A DNA stretch of 64,000 nucleotides from Caprella mutica (lineage: Eukaryota; Arthropoda; Malacostraca; Amphipoda; Caprellidae). The stretch lies in the NCBI GenBank assembly GCA_947561585.1, contig CANNZV010000947.1:180896-244895 (forward strand), given 5' to 3'. Shown here one piece after another: positions 11,159 to 23,779 of this stretch. The notes beneath the pieces were generated by a model. It was not told the origin of the DNA and did no database searches. It saw only the letters and a list, made by a program, of their open reading frames with translations. Each line of letters starts with the position of its first letter. Position 1 is the first letter of the stretch. A program made the position numbers and the translations under genes.

Positions 11159-12530
11159 CTGGAAATAAAAACAGTAAAAGAATATTAGTAAAAACAATTC
11201 GTACAGTGCAGCATTAAATATTCATAAAAAGTTCTGATTTAACCTCTGTTTCGGAACCAAAGGCCATATCGCTGATGTCAAAAAGGAAATTAAATACAAG
11301 GGACTGGAAGAAGCAGTTAAAAAGATAGTGGCTCCATGAACAAAGTCACCTACTACTGTCGGTAGCATTAAAAGTTATTTGACTACATATCAGCCAGGTA
11401 ACAATGTCGTATGTTCTAATCTAATTGTGTCAATAGTCTCAATGTTGTACAAATTTACAAAATTACAAGTATTGTAATTTTGTTCAAGATTATAATAAAA
11501 AGTTATTAAACTCAAATAAAATAATTTATTGAAACGAAAACTGGAAACGATGCACAGATATATAATTAGGAATTATTCATACTTCGAAATGATTAACTCA
11601 ATATTTACGAAAAATCCCATTTAACACAGTCTATCCATAAAATTACGGAGATATTTTCTTTTCATTGCTTACAAAGAAAACTATCAAAGAATATTAGAGG
11701 TATAACTACGATAAAGATATAATATATTGCATTACAATTTTTTGTGTCTTACATTGATTCACAATCATATTTAATGAAAATGATTGTAAACAATAAAATT
11801 GACACGAGTTTTATGATTATTTTGAGTTTAAAAACAGTTAATGTTAATTATTTACATGTTAATCAAAAAATATTCCATTAATAAAAAAATATCCTACCTC
11901 GTGCGTGCGTAACGCTTCATTCATTAAAATAGTTAATTAAATTTTAATCATTATACATCTTGTATATTATATAATTCTAATTAATACCGTGACATCATAA
12001 CTCATTCGCCTGACATCTTGTCACGTGACGTACCCTTTTTTGAAAACTGTTAAAAACTTTAAAAATGCAGAATAAGGTTGAAAATGCATTGTTTTAACCC
12101 TCTAATAAGGTTGAAAATACATTGTTTTAACACTCTAAATTGACCCTTATTCCCCATCACGATATTTCAGTCCTAAGGTCGCATGTCTCACGCTTTACTC
12201 TAATGGAAAATGAAGAGGAAAATGAAGAGGGTAACCAAAAATAAAAACTAATGAAATAAATTCTATTTAGTACATCATCACGAGTAGGGTAAGTTATGCA
12301 TTATTAAACAGTTCCAAGTTAAAAAGAACTATATAACATGTATACTCGATATCAATTAAAATAACGAGTGAAAATGTTAAATTTGGAAATCTTTTTATTT
12401 CTGATGGTATGAATTTATTTTTCATTTCGATAAATTAATTTTTTTTGTCATTTAGGTATTGTGATAATAGTTTTCAATTAAAATTAACTGAACTGATTCT
12501 TATATCAAAAAGTATTTAATTTGGTAGGTA
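11159..12530. other. Intron of the JAKMIP-like gene
   Basis: Lies in the 2.0-kb intron between the 13.2- and 11.1-kb exons. AT-rich. It holds dispersed repeat G copy 2 near its 3' side, and the words AATAAGGTTGAAAATGCATT and AATGAAGAGG, each duplicated locally around 12,070-12,240. Confidence 0.6.
11270..11350 (-). repeat. Dispersed repeat G, copy 2
   Basis: About 80 bp similar to 29,103-29,186 (AAATACAAGGGACTGGAAGA, then GGCTCCATGAACAAAGT). The two are about 80% alike by eye. No terminal repeats or coding frame are obvious. Confidence 0.7.
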
Positions 12531-12707
12531 GGGTAAGTTCCGAATTATCGGTCAGTACTACATCTTCTGTCATACAAGAAAAAACAATTTAAAAATTGTT
12601 ATTATTACACAGTGCTATCTACTACTTCTGCAAACAATTTTTATATCGTTTTTTTTTTTCTTATATGACCGAAGATGTAGTACTGACCGATAATTCGTAA
12701 CTTACAC
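12531..12707. mobile_element. Foldback MITE, family A, copy 1
   Basis: Long inverted arms: GGGTAAGTTCCGAATTATCG at the left, with its complement at the right ending CGATAATTCGTAACTTAC. The arms, about 45 bp each, include ACTACATCTTC and its complement and surround an AT-rich core. No coding capacity. Confidence 0.88.
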
Positions 12708-12891
12708 TAATTACAGATTAATAGAAATGACGCTCATGTCATTTGGACATAACATTTAAAAAAGATTCTCCCCATTTCAATATGTAATATCTACCTCATA
12801 ATAAAATATTAGGACATCATTTTGTCTTTTTCTGACGGATAATTTGCTTTAAAAACATTCATAGAACATAAGAGAACATGAAATACTTGTT

Positions 12892-12948
12892 CCCAGGCAA
12901 GAAGGATTTATTCCTAATATCCCAGGAATAAATTCGTCTTGCCTGGAT
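12892..12948. mobile_element. Short palindromic element, family E, copy 1
   Basis: About 57 bp forming a near-perfect hairpin: arms CCAGGCAAGAAGGATTTATT and a complement with about two mismatches. The same palindrome recurs at 17.81 kb and as a small cluster at 33.91 kb. Confidence 0.8.
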
Positions 12949-13206
12949 TTTATCAATGGATATATTAATCAAGTTATTGTAAACATTTAAATAAATAAAT
13001 AAAAAAGCGCACACGAGCGTCTTTTGACGAGCGTCTATTATCGCATGACCCTAAAATAGCATGTAATTCTATGCCCTATGGTGTGTAGGCACACATGCGT
13101 TTTTTGAGGGAATGTTAAAAGAGTTTAAAAAGGGGGACAATTCTGAACGCAAGAAAAAGACGCTCGTGTGCGGGGCCATCCCAAGTAGAAAGTGTAGTGG
13201 TCTCAC

Positions 13207-13311
13207 CGGCATTCCGAATGTCAGTTGTTTGACTGTTCTGCGTAGTTGTTCCACCTCCTGCTGCAGCTTCACCACCTGCAGGTGGGGGGTCTTCAGGTCC
13301 ATGTCAGGGCT
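13207..13311 (-). CDS. JAKMIP-like coiled-coil protein, exon c
   Basis: A 105-bp, 35-codon exon, in phase at both ends. The acceptor is a C-rich tract (CCCCCCCCCAG) and the donor is CCG|GTGAGACC. It encodes a segment starting SPDMDLKTPHLQ followed by a clear heptad coiled coil, VVKLQQEVEQLRRTVKQL, ending TFGMP. Such a helix would mediate dimerisation or partner binding. The base composition is far from the AT-rich flanks. The run of ten G on the plus strand at 13,314-13,324 is this exon's polypyrimidine tract. Confidence 0.78.
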
Positions 13312-13416
13312 CTGGGGGGGGGGGGTATGCTTTAGAAAACAGTGATAAAAATTACATTTTGAAGCATTTATATAATATAAAACAATTAATTTAAGTGTTA
13401 GCTTCGATTTGATCTA

Positions 13417-13574
13417 TTTACGAATTATCGGACAGTTCCAAATGTTCGAACATATAAGAAAAAATGTACTTATAATAATTATTTTTCAATAATTGGTATC
13501 CATGATACCAGCAGAATAATAATTATTATTATAGAATTTTTCTTACGTGTCCGAAAAACATGTTTAAATTATCC
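13417..13574. mobile_element. Foldback MITE, family A, copy 2 (decayed)
   Basis: The left arm has CGAATTATCGGACAGTTCCA and a GTTCGAACATATAAGAAAAA motif. The right arm keeps TTTTTCTTACGTGTCCGAA, but its outer end is degraded. The core carries TTGGTATCCATGATACCA, also found in copies 4 and 7 and in family B copy 2. Lies in the intron just upstream of exon c. Confidence 0.75.
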
Positions 13575-14319
13575 TTATAGCTACCTATATTATATTATTT
13601 CGAGGGAAAGTTATATTGTTATAAGTATGAATTAAATAACTGATTAATAATGATCATAGTATATATATAATTAATATAATGTATTGCTCAATATTTTTTG
13701 TTTATCTTATAGCGACCTAAGCTTGCATCACAAGTTCATAGATGTGCCAAGGTAGGTCAGAGTTCAAACAAACAATGCTACCTTCTTCAACTTCTCACGT
13801 ACAAGATACAAGTCAACACTTGAACTTGTGGCTAAATTTTGACCGCAAAATTGCCGACCTTGTAGACTTTTTAGAAGTTAGAGAGCAACAGACTCTAGGT
13901 ATGAAAGGGCAAAGTAAAGAAGTATGGCCGATAGAGCATATGACACAGCATTAAATGATTATCTTTATCATATTCAAAGTTATTCTACATCAGATACTAT
14001 GTATACGAATAAATGTAGAAGGTATAGTATATTTGCTGGTAAGTTACCATGTAGCTTATGATAATAAATAAGTAAATTTTTAGATTAGAGAAATCTATAA
14101 ATTAATTATAAAAATTAAATATAGTCAGTATTTTGATACATAGATTATTATATTTAAGACTGCCTAGTTTAAAATTAGGATTATAAAGTCATTTTAAAAA
14201 AAGGAAGCAGTTTGGATGATAAAAAATTGAGATCCTAATAATTTCTAGGTGAATTTCCTTGGTTAAAAAAGCAGTTTAATGTTTAAATAATATCCCCCAC
14301 CACCAGAGGTCGCTCTCAC

Positions 14320-14427
14320 CTCTTCTGGATCCGCATCACGGGTCTGAGGTCGGGATGAGACAGGCCCGCTTCTACGGTTGCCGTTAACCCGCTGAATCTG
14401 CTGACCCGGGCTACTGTTTGAACGGGT
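14320..14427 (-). CDS. JAKMIP-like coiled-coil protein, exon b
   Basis: A 108-bp, 36-codon exon, in phase at both ends, with acceptor TTCTTCTTTTTCAG and donor GAAGAG|GTGAGAGC. It encodes a Ser/Arg/Pro/Gln-rich, probably disordered stretch: TRSNSSPGQQIQRVNGNRRS, then a segment ending in TRDADPEE. Joined to exon c it leads directly into the coiled coil. I do not recognise a domain. Support comes from splice sites, phase agreement with neighbours and local GC enrichment. Confidence 0.75.
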
Positions 14428-15929
14428 CTGAAAAAGAAGAATGAAATTAGAAAAATTGCAATATTTCAACTAACAAAATACAAGAAAAAACGATTGGTAA
14501 TTGATGTTCTTAATTATATTCAATTTAATGTTCAAACATAAATTAGGTATATATGATAATTCAACTAAAAATTGCAATTTAAATGTCAATTTACCAGTCC
14601 GTATAATAATAAGATAAACATATTTAAATAATTATGCATGGCAAGGACATAAAGCGAATCAATTTTCTCTGCAACAAATTGGAGCTTTTGTTTACAAAAT
14701 ATGAAAATATATTTAACAATTTTCAAACGTGAAAATATGTATAGAATATTATTATTTATATTATAGTACACATGGAAATGCCGAATAAGGAAATATTTCA
14801 GGTATATCACCAATTTCTAACAAGTGTAACTATAGGTATTATCCATAAGTTTCTACTAACAGTAAATAACAGATGTTAATAGTGCTACTTAGTACTGTTA
14901 ACAGTACTATTAGCCACAAATAGTGCATGTCTCTCGATAGTGTAGGTACTATTCATGTGAAAATAGTACACTGGGACTATCCGTAGCACCATGCATCATA
15001 AGTAACGTAAGTTGACGGCGTAAGTACGGACCAACGTTACGATAGAAAGAACGTAAATGTTTGTGAAACTCACGGATAGAAAGTAGAACAACCTGTGCCG
15101 CCTGTAAAGGATACATTCCGCACCATTCTAATAAATACCAAAATAATAAATTCTAATAAAATACCAAACTATCGATTCTAATAAACTACCAAAATAGTAA
15201 ATAAGGGAATTCGATTTGTAGTAAAAAAACAGTAGTGATTTGTATTTAAAAATTAATGTGGGATGTTCGTTTAATGTTGATTGATATGAAAAATCCAGAT
15301 TATATAATTGTGTTTTTTTTAAATAAGACAATTTAATAATACAGTATTTTTTTAAATCGTCAATTAAATTGATAATTCTACTTTCAATTGAAGTTTAATG
15401 CTAAAGAATTAAAAAAATTAATTTTAATTATTTGTAATTGTAATTATTACAAATAATAAAACTACTAAATAAAATGAATGGAATAAACACGTGACATCAT
15501 ATATCACTTTCTCACGTGCGTGCCATATAAATTTCACATAGTATTGCACACACATAGGACTATGTATATGTTGTCAGCTTGCTCTACATAGCTCTGTTTA
15601 AACCAACATAGTTTGGATTTCACTAGGTCGAACTTTCTGATTTTTCAAGAAAATAGTCAATATATAAAATTATCCCTGTGATTTATTTTATTTTTCTAAA
15701 AAAATTTATAGAAATTTTCTGAAAAAGTTTTAAAATATATATTTAATATATGGAACTATGAAAAAGATCCTTGAAAATTGAACATCCGTTAAATAAAATA
15801 TTCCAAACTAAAGAAATTGACTTAATTAACTAATTTGATCAATTAAATACACGAAGAACATCTTATTTGAAGAGTGTATAATTACACACACTAAAGTACA
15901 CATACACACCACAGCTTTCACACACAGGC

Positions 15930-16070
15930 ACCCAGTCCCACCATAGCTGTGCCCTATCCTGGGGTACGCCCCAGGGGTGCACTCTCAGGGTCATGATTAT
16001 ACCGCCCCCGGGGAACTATGGACCATTGGGGGAAACGGACGTGATTTTACCTGGGTTCTCAGCATGAGGT
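15930..16070. other. GC-rich patch in AT-rich intron
   Basis: About 140 bp much richer in G+C than its surroundings, with CCTGGGGTACGCCCCAGG (an 18-bp near-palindrome) and a CCCCCGGGG run. No frame with plausible splice borders was found on either strand. It may be a transposon end or a regulatory block; unidentified. Confidence 0.4.
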
Positions 16071-16472
16071 ACTATCGGTCACAAAGAATATTGAAGGGTA
16101 CTATTCCTAGTATATTATTAATAAAACTATTAGGCAAATGATAGTATATGTAGTAGTTATAATAGTACTATCAGTAAGAGAATTGAATAGTTTCTCGTGA
16201 TATATTTTCAAAATCTTGAAAATGAGTTTCTTATAAATATTTCGCCATATCTCATATATTTCCAAGAAAAGCAAATTATAATGTATATTAGAAATATAAA
16301 TAGCATGTCGATATTTACTGGATAATAGTTTTGAGATGGGTTGGCCATATGAAAATATGATTATAATAATCAAGATCTAATAAATGTAACCTCGTTACTT
16401 TAACAGTATACACAAATATAAATGACATGAAACATGTATGGTATATGACAACACTATGTTCACCCTACAGCG

Positions 16473-16690
16473 ACCATGTACATATAGTTGGTACATGACT
16501 CAGTACCAACCATGTACCTATATGATGTACATGTTGCAGTATCAAACATGTACATGACACAGTACCATCCATGAACCATAGGTGGTACATGTTACCCAGT
16601 ACCAACCATGTACCAATTGGTGGTACATGTTACCCAGTACCAACTATGTACCAACCACGTACCTATATGAGGCACATGACCCAGTGCCTG
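16473..16690 (+). repeat. Degenerate repeat rich in GTACATG/CATGTAC palindromes
   Basis: Four to five diverged copies of a roughly 50-bp unit built on CAGTACCAACCATGTACC and GGTGGTACATGTTACC. The words are self-complementary, so the stretch is both tandem and palindromic. Confidence 0.75.
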
Positions 16691-17129
16691 ACACGCTAAT
16701 TGTGAGATCAGAGTGAACTGTTATGTTGGTTAGGTTACCTCAGTTATTGAAATGCTTTTAGCAACAGTAAGGCGTAACCTGTATAATAACTTATTAATTA
16801 ATATTATACAACTTAATATACAAATAATAGAGACTGAAATAATTGATGGTACAAAATTCTATTTCAATTTTATTTAATACCACATTAGTAAATTAAATTT
16901 CTTGACCTTTTTGCTTCCTATGACTAAGATGTCTAAATGCTATTCCCCAGGTGTAATTAAACAGGTAAATCCTAGTTAAATTTCTAAATTAATACCAACG
17001 ACAGGTGTTTTATTTCGCGTTTAATATCAGTGCATACCTTTATTCTCTACGTACATGTAGGTCACATTGTTATATGTAATTAGAAATAACAAAGAAGTTC
17101 AATTTCAGCATGCCATATATAATTACGTT

Positions 17130-17257
17130 ACACACTAGTACTATCAGTGAAATAATAGTGTTATATTATTACTTAACACACTAGTACCATCAGTGAAATA
17201 ATAAAGCTATATTATACTTAACACACTAGTACTATCAGTGAAGTAATAAAGATATAT
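17130..17257 (+). repeat. Three copies of a 45-bp unit
   Basis: Units begin ACACACTAGTACTATCAGTG and continue with an AT-rich tail of slightly variable length. The copies differ at a few positions. Confidence 0.8.
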
Positions 17258-17809
17258 GCGAATATGATCGTACTCTTATGAACGACGAAATATTTTCTGG
17301 TGAAAAATTTCCAAACGCTGAATTTAAGTATGTTTTTTCAGTGCAAAATACAGAAGGAGAAAATAAGACAATGGTTCAAAATATTCCAAAAACAATGTAC
17401 TGAATAGGTGTGTGTAGTATAGATATCCTGTTATGTTCTTGTATAGCGTGCTATATATGTGAGGAATATATTTATATCAAAATATATATAATTAAAATAT
17501 AAGATGGATGAGTGTTGAACGTAAGTAAGTTGGAATTACACTTAATTTATAGAAATATATTATAATTTAAGTTAATAAATATTCATATTTTTAAGTATTA
17601 AAAAAATATTCAAGAATAAAATACGAATAATAAAATATATTTTAATCATTTAAAATTGTTTGGTACACTTTACATTGACTTTAACTGTTAAAAACCTATC
17701 ATCTCCAAAAGAAAAAGAAATCAGTAATGAATTTTCCACATCCTCTATTAATGGAATTACCTAAATGTATAAAAGGCATGATAAATAATAACAATATATT
17801 CAGGCAAGA

Positions 17810-17868
17810 ATAATTTATTCCTGGGACATTCCCTTAATAGACCAGGAATAAATCCTTCTTGCCTGGGT
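17810..17868. mobile_element. Short palindromic element, family E, copy 2
   Basis: Hairpin arms CAGGCAAGAATAATTTATTC and a complement ending CTTCTTGCCTGG. Between the arms is the TGGGACATTCCCTTAATAG spacer that also recurs in the 33.9-kb cluster. Confidence 0.8.
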
Positions 17869-18162
17869 ATGGTATAATTACACTAAATTATCACAGTCTA
17901 TTATTACACTTTTTAAGTGAATATTTTAGTAATAAATAGCGTTTATATATATTGTGAAATACATAGAAAAACATAATATAACAATTTTAATGTATGATAT
18001 AAATATACATTGTAATAAAATTTCATCCAAATTTTCGATGGAAACTTCAATGCTTAGAGATAATTATCCAAATTTTTAATAATAAAACCAAATATAAAAA
18101 ATTGAATCTAAGCTGAAAAAAAGCAATGAATAATATATAATAAACTGTTTCAATAAACTCAA

Positions 18163-18260
18163 ACTTATATAGTGATTATAGTATAGTATATATTACTTAT
18201 ATAGTGATTATAGTATAGTATATATTACTTATATAGTGATTATAGTATAGTATATATTAC
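18163..18260 (+). repeat. Three exact copies of a 32-bp AT-rich unit
   Basis: Unit begins ACTTATATAGTGATTATAGT and ends in TATATATT. The three copies look identical, so the duplication is recent. Confidence 0.9.
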
Positions 18261-18446
18261 CATAAGCATAATATAATATTTAAATCGGTTGACTAAATCC
18301 TATGTTATAATACCATTGTTTGTCAGTGTTAAAATAAGATGAACTTTATTAGTCCTTATCTGAACTAGTGAATATTTACTCAATAATATCCTGTTCCATT
18401 AGGAGTGTCAGATGAGTAACTATGAGGTCACAGCATTACTCACGAT

Positions 18447-18616
18447 TAGGGTTGTGACAATATGTTCTTAAAAACATAGATCCCGAACATATTATAGACG
18501 GAGAGAATTAAAGAGTATTGAATGGTTCTACACCAGCGGTATATAGTATTCGATACCATTTCATTTCGTCTATCATATTCATTTTATGATTCTAAAAGCA
18601 TATTGCCACAACCCTA
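18447..18616. mobile_element. hAT-like MITE, family F, copy 1
   Basis: Ends TAGGGTTGTGACAATATG and its complement CATATTGCCACAACCCTA, about 170 bp. The core has ATTCGATACCATTTCATTTC, also present in the 28.2-kb copy. The flanking 8-mers ACTCACGA and ACTCATTA are similar, fitting a decayed 8-bp target duplication typical of hAT elements. No coding capacity. Confidence 0.8.
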
Positions 18617-19159
18617 CTCATTACATATCATAGTTATAGCTACCTATGCCAAACATGCAAAAAAAATATAATTTTTAATTGATTTCATTGATGAGGGATA
18701 CAAATTTTGAAGGCTAATCCCAAAAGTTATTGCAATGGATAATATATATTGAATTAATGAAAGCTGCAATAAACTGTTCAGTTTAGATTGTTCTATTGAA
18801 TGTGATGTTGAATGTTGCAAACAATCATTGAGGCCAGACTCAAAAATAAACATTCTTTCATTTCTTTGAATTGCATTCATTAATACAAAGGCTGGAGAAA
18901 TGACGCAACATTTAAATGATTCTAAAAAGAAAACAAATCTTTCGGATGTATTTGAATCTCTCTCTATAGTAGAAATGTTTTACATTCGGTTATTTATTTG
19001 AAATGAACGATTGAATTGAAAAAAGATTTTAACATAAATATAACCATGAAAGTTTATTATAATCACTTTTGCTTGTTCTAGAGCATGCAAACTCTCAATT
19101 CTAACATTAATTAATTATTATTATTTGGCACCACTCAACACCTCCATGAGTACTTATGA

Positions 19160-19806
19160 TCCTCTTACTCCTCTCTCTCCTCTTCACAGGTGTCATATAC
19201 TCCTCTTTCTCCTCTTCACAGGTGTCATTTACTCCTCTCTCTCCTCTTCACAGGTGTCATTTACTCCTCTCTCTCCTCTTCACAGGTGTCATTTACTCCT
19301 CTCTCTCCTCTTCACAGGTGTCATTTACTCCTCTCTCTCCTCTTCACAGGTGTCATATACTCCTCTCTCTCCTCTTCACAGGTGTCATATACTCCTCTCT
19401 CTCCTCTTCACAGGTGTCATTTACTCCTCTCTCTCTCTCCTCTTCACAGGTGTCATTTACTCCTCTCTCTCCTCTTCACAGGTGTCATTTACTCCTCTCT
19501 CTCTCCTCTTCACAGGTGTCATTTACTCCTCTCTCTCTCCTCTTCACATGTGTCATTTACTCCTCTCTCTCCTCTTCACAGGTGTCATTTACTCCTCTCT
19601 CTCCTCTTCACAGGTGTCATTTACTCCTCTCTCTCCTCTTCACAGGTGTCATTTACTCCTCTCTCTCTCCTCTTCACAAGTGTCATTTACTCCTCTCTCT
19701 CTCTCCTCTTCACAGGTGTCATTTACTCCTCTCTCTCCTCTTCGCAGGTGTCATTTACTCCTCTCTCTCTCCTCTTCACAGGTATCATTTACTCCTCTTT
19801 CTCCTC
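19160..19806 (+). repeat. Minisatellite, 32-bp monomer mimicking splice acceptors
   Basis: About 20 copies of a unit containing CTCTCCTCTTCACAGGTGTC then ATTTACTC, with 32-, 34- and 36-bp length variants from CT-dinucleotide changes. Each unit is a pyrimidine tract followed by CAG, the form of a plus-strand 3' splice site. All three plus frames are stop-free (up to 252 residues), which is a property of the monomer and not evidence of a gene. Confidence 0.95.
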
Positions 19807-19821
19807 TTCATTCACGCACAG

Positions 19822-19879
19822 ACTCTTCCGAGGAGTTTGATCTTCACGCCCATTGCGTTTGCGTACAGCCACTCACGCC
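19822..19879 (+). CDS. Candidate small exon next to the acceptor-like array
   Basis: Directly after the array is a pyrimidine-rich stretch ending ACGCACAG, then 58 bp with several CpGs, then GCC|GTAAGAGC. The open phase reads SSEEFDLHAHCVCVQPLT, which looks coding. It lies on the opposite strand to the surrounding JAKMIP-like intron, so it would belong to a nested gene. I recognise no family. On the minus strand the same DNA offers a GTGAGTGG donor, so orientation is not certain. Confidence 0.3.
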
Positions 19880-21397
19880 GTAAGAGCCATTAACGTAATT
19901 ATCCAACACACAGTCGTTAGAGTAACAGACTCACACATCTGTGAACACATTCCGTGATATTCAAATTATTTCACAGGAATCGATTGTGAGAAAATATATC
20001 ACAAAGTGTATTTGTGACTTCAATCGTGAAAGTGAGAAAGATATAATAATAATAGAGTCTTATTTAATCGATCAGTACAGTTTTTTTGTATGCATACATT
20101 TAAGTAAGGAATAATTTATATGATTAGAGAAAGGAATGATATCTAAATGAATATTATTAAATCTAAGCTTATGTTAATTTTCAGTTCGTAATCATTTTTT
20201 TCTCCTAAATGCAGTTACTGACGGAAAATTCTTTCATAAAATGCACAGCAAGGAAAGAAAAGGAAGTATAAACAACCACAGGAAGCATTTAAATACCGAC
20301 ACTGTAAATTCAGGCATCTACAATATACAACAGGTAATACATTTCATATGAAGCAATACACTTCAAACGAAAGTTAAGACTTCTGTAGACCTAATACCAT
20401 CCGTAGAAATGCATGAGAAAAGCTCTATAGTAAGGTGTTATTGTACATGATTGCCTAGCTAGGGAAAGAACATGACTACCTACCATCGGTCATTGGTCCC
20501 TATTCCTTACTTTTCCATTCACTGTGTACGGTTAAAAGATAAACTCTACATACTTTGATAGCAAAGAGTCTTGTCTAGGTATGTGTTTGGAGATACCCTT
20601 TTGAAAACAATATATTGGAACTTGTTATCTATTCACAATTTGAACTGTGGATCATTTTAAAACACATTTTATAGATTGGTAAGTAAATACCAATACAAAG
20701 CAAGAGAGGTAATAGAATCAGTCAAAGGAAGCAACAAATGATAATAATATAAATGATTGTTATTATTACCAGTTGCTTCGCTCGAAAGTGTGTAAGGTAT
20801 TTTATAATATATTCCACCATTTTGCATTTACTATTCCTATTCTGTGGGCAAAATGCAACAGGTTGCAAACGATGGATCAATTGGTTCTTCCGGTGGTGGG
20901 GTTTGCAGTCTTCTTCTACCTAAAAGGTTGTTAATAAATGAAGGACAAGCAGAGCAAAGGTTCTATCGAACATTTCAGAGGTAAAGGGTCAAATTTTCTA
21001 CCTAGAAACATGAGAGAAAATCTAAAGTAAGGGTAGATAGTCACAAAGTAAATAAAATCTATTTCAATATTTACTTAATTATCATTTTGAATTACCTAAT
21101 TAAAAAATCAAGATGTTATTCATGTTATTCTACATATCTTTTCACAAAAATTATAACATTGAATAACGAATAATATCTTTAGGCAGTATAAAGAGTCAGG
21201 CAAAAGGCTTTATTACTGTTATTAATGTGCCTCTAATTATTCAGGTGAAAAGACATTTAAAATCACTTAAAGTTTCAATGCAATAAACTAACTAGATATG
21301 TCAAGGCAGTGAAAGGAAAACATGAAATGCTTGGTAGTTAAAAGGTTTATTGCTACTAATGACCTTAGTATATGATATAAAGGTACTGAATAACATT
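19880..21397. other. Intron DNA with one coding-like patch
   Basis: AT-rich. At 20,830-20,935 the minus strand has AACAACCTTTTAG followed by sequence with two open readings (one contains RRRLQTPPPEEPIDPS). I found no donor that fits the flanking exons, so it is left unassigned; it could be a retroelement scrap. Confidence 0.4.
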
Positions 21398-23779
21398 TAC
21401 AGTGTCTACAGGCATCATCATCTACATTCTACATTGTCTACAGGCCTCATCATCTACATTCTACAGTGTCTACAGGCCTCATCATCTACATTCTACAGTG
21501 TCTACAGGCCTCATCATCTACATTCTACAGTGTCTACAGGCCTCATCATCTACATTCTACAGTGTCTACAGAACTCATCATCTACATTCTACAGTGTCTA
21601 CAGGCCTCATCATCTACATTCTACAGTGTCTACAGGCCTCATCATCTACATTCTACAGTGTCTACAGGCCACATCATCTACATTCTAGTGTCTACAGGCC
21701 ACATCATCTACAGTGTCTACAGGCATCATCATCTACATTCTACAGTGTCTACAGGCCACATCATCTACATTCTACAGTGTCTACAGGCCTCATCATCTAC
21801 ATTCTACAGTGTGTACAGGCCTCATCATCTACATTCTACAGTGTCTACAGGCCACATCATCTACATTCTAGTGTCTACAGGCCACATCATCTACAGTGTC
21901 TACAGGCATCATCATCTACATTCTACAGTGTCTACAGGCCACATCATCTACAGTGTCTACAGGCCACATCATCTACAGTGTCTACAGGCCACATCATCTA
22001 CATTCTACAGTGTCTACAGGACTCATCATCTACATTCTACAGTGTCTACAGGCATCATCATCTACATTCTACAGTGTCTACAGGCATCATCATCTACATT
22101 CTACAGTGTCTACAGGCATCATCATCTACATTATACAGTGTCTACAGGCCTCATCATCTACATTCTACAGTGTCTACAGGCATCATCATCTACATTCTAC
22201 AGTGTCTACAGGCATCATCATCTACATTCTACAGTGTCCACAGGCCACATCATCTACAGTGTCTACAGGCATCATCATCTACATTATACAGTGTCTACAG
22301 GCCTCATCATCTACATTCTACAGTGTCTACAGGCATCATCATCTACATTCTACAGTGTCTACAGGCATCATCATCTACATTCTACAGTGTCTACAGGCAT
22401 CATCATCTACATTCTACAGTGTCCACAGGCCACATCATCTACAGTGTCTACAGGCATCATCATCTACAGTGTCTACAGGCCTCATCATCTACATTCTACA
22501 GGCCTCATCATCTACAAAGTCTACAGGCATCATCATCATCTACATTCTACAGTGTCTACAGGCCACATCATCTATAGTGTCTACAGGCCACATCATCTAC
22601 ATTCTACAGGCCTCATCATCTACAGTGTCTACAGGCCACATCATCTACATTCTACAGGCCTCATCATCTACAGTGTCTACAGGCATCATCATCATCTACA
22701 TTCTACAGTGTCTACAGGCCACATCATCTACAGTGTCTACAGGCCTCATCATCTACATTCTACAGGCCTCATCATCTACAGTGTCTACAGGCCTCATCAT
22801 CTACATTCTACAGGCCTCATCATCTACAGTGTCTACAGGCATCATCATCATCTACATTCTACAGTGTCTACAGGCCACATCATCTACAGTGTCTACAGGC
22901 CACATCATCTACAGTGTCTACAGGCCTCATCATCTACATTCAACAGGCCACATCATCTACAGTGTCTACAGGCCTCATAATCTACATTCTACAGTGTCTA
23001 CAGGCCTTATCATCTTCATTCTACAGTGTCTACAGGCCACACCATCTACAGTGTCTACAGGCCACATCATCTACAGTGTCTACAGGCCTCATCATCTACA
23101 GTGACTACAGGCCTCATCATCTACATTCTACAGTGTCTACAGGCCTCATCATCTACATTCTACAGTGTCTACAGGCCACATCATCTACAGTGTCTACAGG
23201 CCTCATCATCTACATTCAACAGGCCACATCATCTACAGTGTCTACAGGCCTCATCATCTACATTCTACAGTGTCTACAGGCATCATCATCTACATTCTAC
23301 AGTGTCTACAGGCCTCATCATCTACATTCTACAGTGTCTACAGGCCACATCATCTACAGTGTCTACAGGCCACATCATCTACAGTGTCTACAGGCCTCAT
23401 CATCTACAGTGTCTACAGGCCTCATCATCTACAGTGTCTACAGGCCTCATCATCTACATTCTACAGTGTCTACAGGCCTCACCATCTACATTCTACAGTG
23501 TCTACAGGCCTCATCATCTACAGTGTCTACAGGCCACATCATCTACAGTGTCTACAGGCCACATCATCTACAGTGTCTACAGGCCACATCACCTACAGTG
23601 TCTACAGGCCACATCATCTACAGTGTCTACAGGCCACATCATCTACAGTGTCTACAGGCCACATCACCTACAGTGTCTACAGGCCACATCATCTACAGTG
23701 TCTACAGGCCACATCATCTACAGTGTCTACAGGCCACATCATCTACAGTGTCTACAGGCCACATCATCTACAGTGTCCA
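21398..23779 (+). repeat. Minisatellite, 2.4 kb, 32/25-bp monomers
   Basis: About 80 units of two length classes. The 32-bp form contains TCTACAGGCCTCATCATC and a CTACATTCTACAG tail. The 25-bp form lacks the 7-bp ATTCTAC. Long forms dominate up to about 22.4 kb, mixed higher-order blocks lie at 22.45-22.9 kb, and nearly pure short forms fill the 3' end. A CCT/CCA/CAT variant site lies in each unit. No plus-frame stops, hence long meaningless ORFs of up to 504 residues. Confidence 0.96.

Noticed and set aside
13314..13324. G-run as a possible sequencing artefact or G-quadruplex
   Set aside because: It is explained as the polypyrimidine tract of the minus-strand exon at 13,207-13,311; a single run is not a quadruplex.
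19125..19893. Three overlapping ORFs of 216-252 residues
   Set aside because: Open in all plus frames because the 32-bp monomer has no stop; array artefact.
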